Shown here: positions 12,862 to 12,912 of the stretch, piece after piece | Position numbering within the stretch: the first letter of the stretch is position 1 | How the letters are laid out: each line of letters opens with the position of its first letter | Assembly: GCA_947632745.1 (NCBI GenBank) | Contig: CANRQH010000032.1 | Span: 1-12,912, forward strand | Origin: an uncultured Clostridia bacterium | GTDB lineage: Bacteria > Bacillota > Clostridia > TANB77 > CAG-508 | Length of the DNA stretch: 12,912 bases | Direction of reading: 5' to 3' | The notes under the pieces: generated by a model | What the model was told of the DNA's origin: nothing | The model's database searches: none | Seen by the model: only the letters and a program-made list of their open reading frames with translations | Made by a program: the position numbers and the translations under genes

Positions 12862-12904
12862 TGAAACCTCAAGCAAAATCCTATATAATTGGGATAAAGC
12901 TTGA
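12770..12904 (+). CDS. 44-aa small ORF carrying KRWIKPHI
   Basis: The peptide begins MFMQNTYTTEMKEQYIEEYR, continues NSGKRWIKPHIE and ends TSSKILYNWDKA. AAGGAGG (12754-12760) with 9-base spacing supports the ATG. The N-terminal half could be an amphipathic helix, and the second half is basic and aromatic. I recognise no family. It lies where accessory genes of a diversity-generating retroelement could be, but nothing in the sequence ties it to one. The stop falls inside a perfect 10-bp inverted repeat (12865-12874 with 12899-12908), repeating the leader/hairpin design of the unit upstream. Confidence 0.5.
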   Translation: MFMQNTYTTEMKEQYIEEYRNSGKRWIKPHIETSSKILYNWDKA

Positions 12905-12908
12905 GGTT
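12865..12908 (+). repeat. Perfect 10-bp inverted repeat over the end of the 44-aa ORF
   Basis: AACCTCAAGC (12865-12874) pairs with GCTTGAGGTT (12899-12908), with ATCC and GGAT inside able to pair further. The window ends 4 bases later, so whether a T tract or another ribosome site follows cannot be seen. Confidence 0.65.
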
Positions 12909-12912
12909 AACA

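Overview
The window looks like a chromosomal stretch of a very AT-rich, low-GC Gram-positive bacterium, probably an uncultured gut-type Clostridia. The reasons are the A/T-ending codons, strong AAGGAGG ribosome sites, SepF and DivIVA for division, a FemX/MurM-type peptidoglycan-bridge enzyme, and a clostridial-style prepilin (KGITLIALVV). All long genes lie on the + strand. No species can be named from sequence alone.

Layout. (1) 1-61 is the 3' end of tmRNA (ssrA), followed by a hairpin and a small membrane protein. (2) 689-1640 is an accessory patch between the tmRNA and the housekeeping operon. It holds a compact convergent locus that I read as a type I toxin-antitoxin module: a 37-codon hydrophobic peptide on the - strand (837-950) facing a ~100-nt + strand RNA (about 743-840). 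It has good promoters on both strands, a shared hairpin and two sets of short direct repeats, arranged as in the enterococcal par/Fst system. Next come a separate hairpin-terminator unit and a decayed dinD gene with a large internal deletion and a 24-bp perfect palindrome. (3) 1788-9718 is a co-directional run: a FemX-like aminoacyltransferase, alanine racemase, a DUF1189-like membrane protein, ftsH, a small membrane protein, miaA and a HlyD-like single-span protein. The theme is cell wall, membrane quality control and tRNA modification. miaA carries one frameshift and the HlyD-like gene two; in all three places an extra C sits directly before GGA. (4) 9775-10801 has a new promoter and sepF-divIVA (division and polar growth), then a 29-codon small ORF with a strong ribosome site. 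(5) 11078-12523 is a large prepilin-like surface protein with an Ig-like domain and a C-terminal lectin-like/DUF6273-type end. The last ~140 bases before the terminal codons jump to about 56% GC, as expected for the variable region of a diversity-generating retroelement target, although no template repeat or reverse transcriptase lies inside the window. (6) 12524-12912 is a structured tail with two exact 25-bp repeats, each coding KRWIKPHI in a mini-ORF. The first is followed by a hairpin that buries the ribosome site of the second mini-ORF, which suggests translational attenuation.

The most novel-looking items are the par-like toxin-antitoxin locus at 705-1063, the GC-rich putative variable region at 12340-12480 and the repeat/attenuator tail at 12646-12908. 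These are readings by eye; no homology search or folding program was run.
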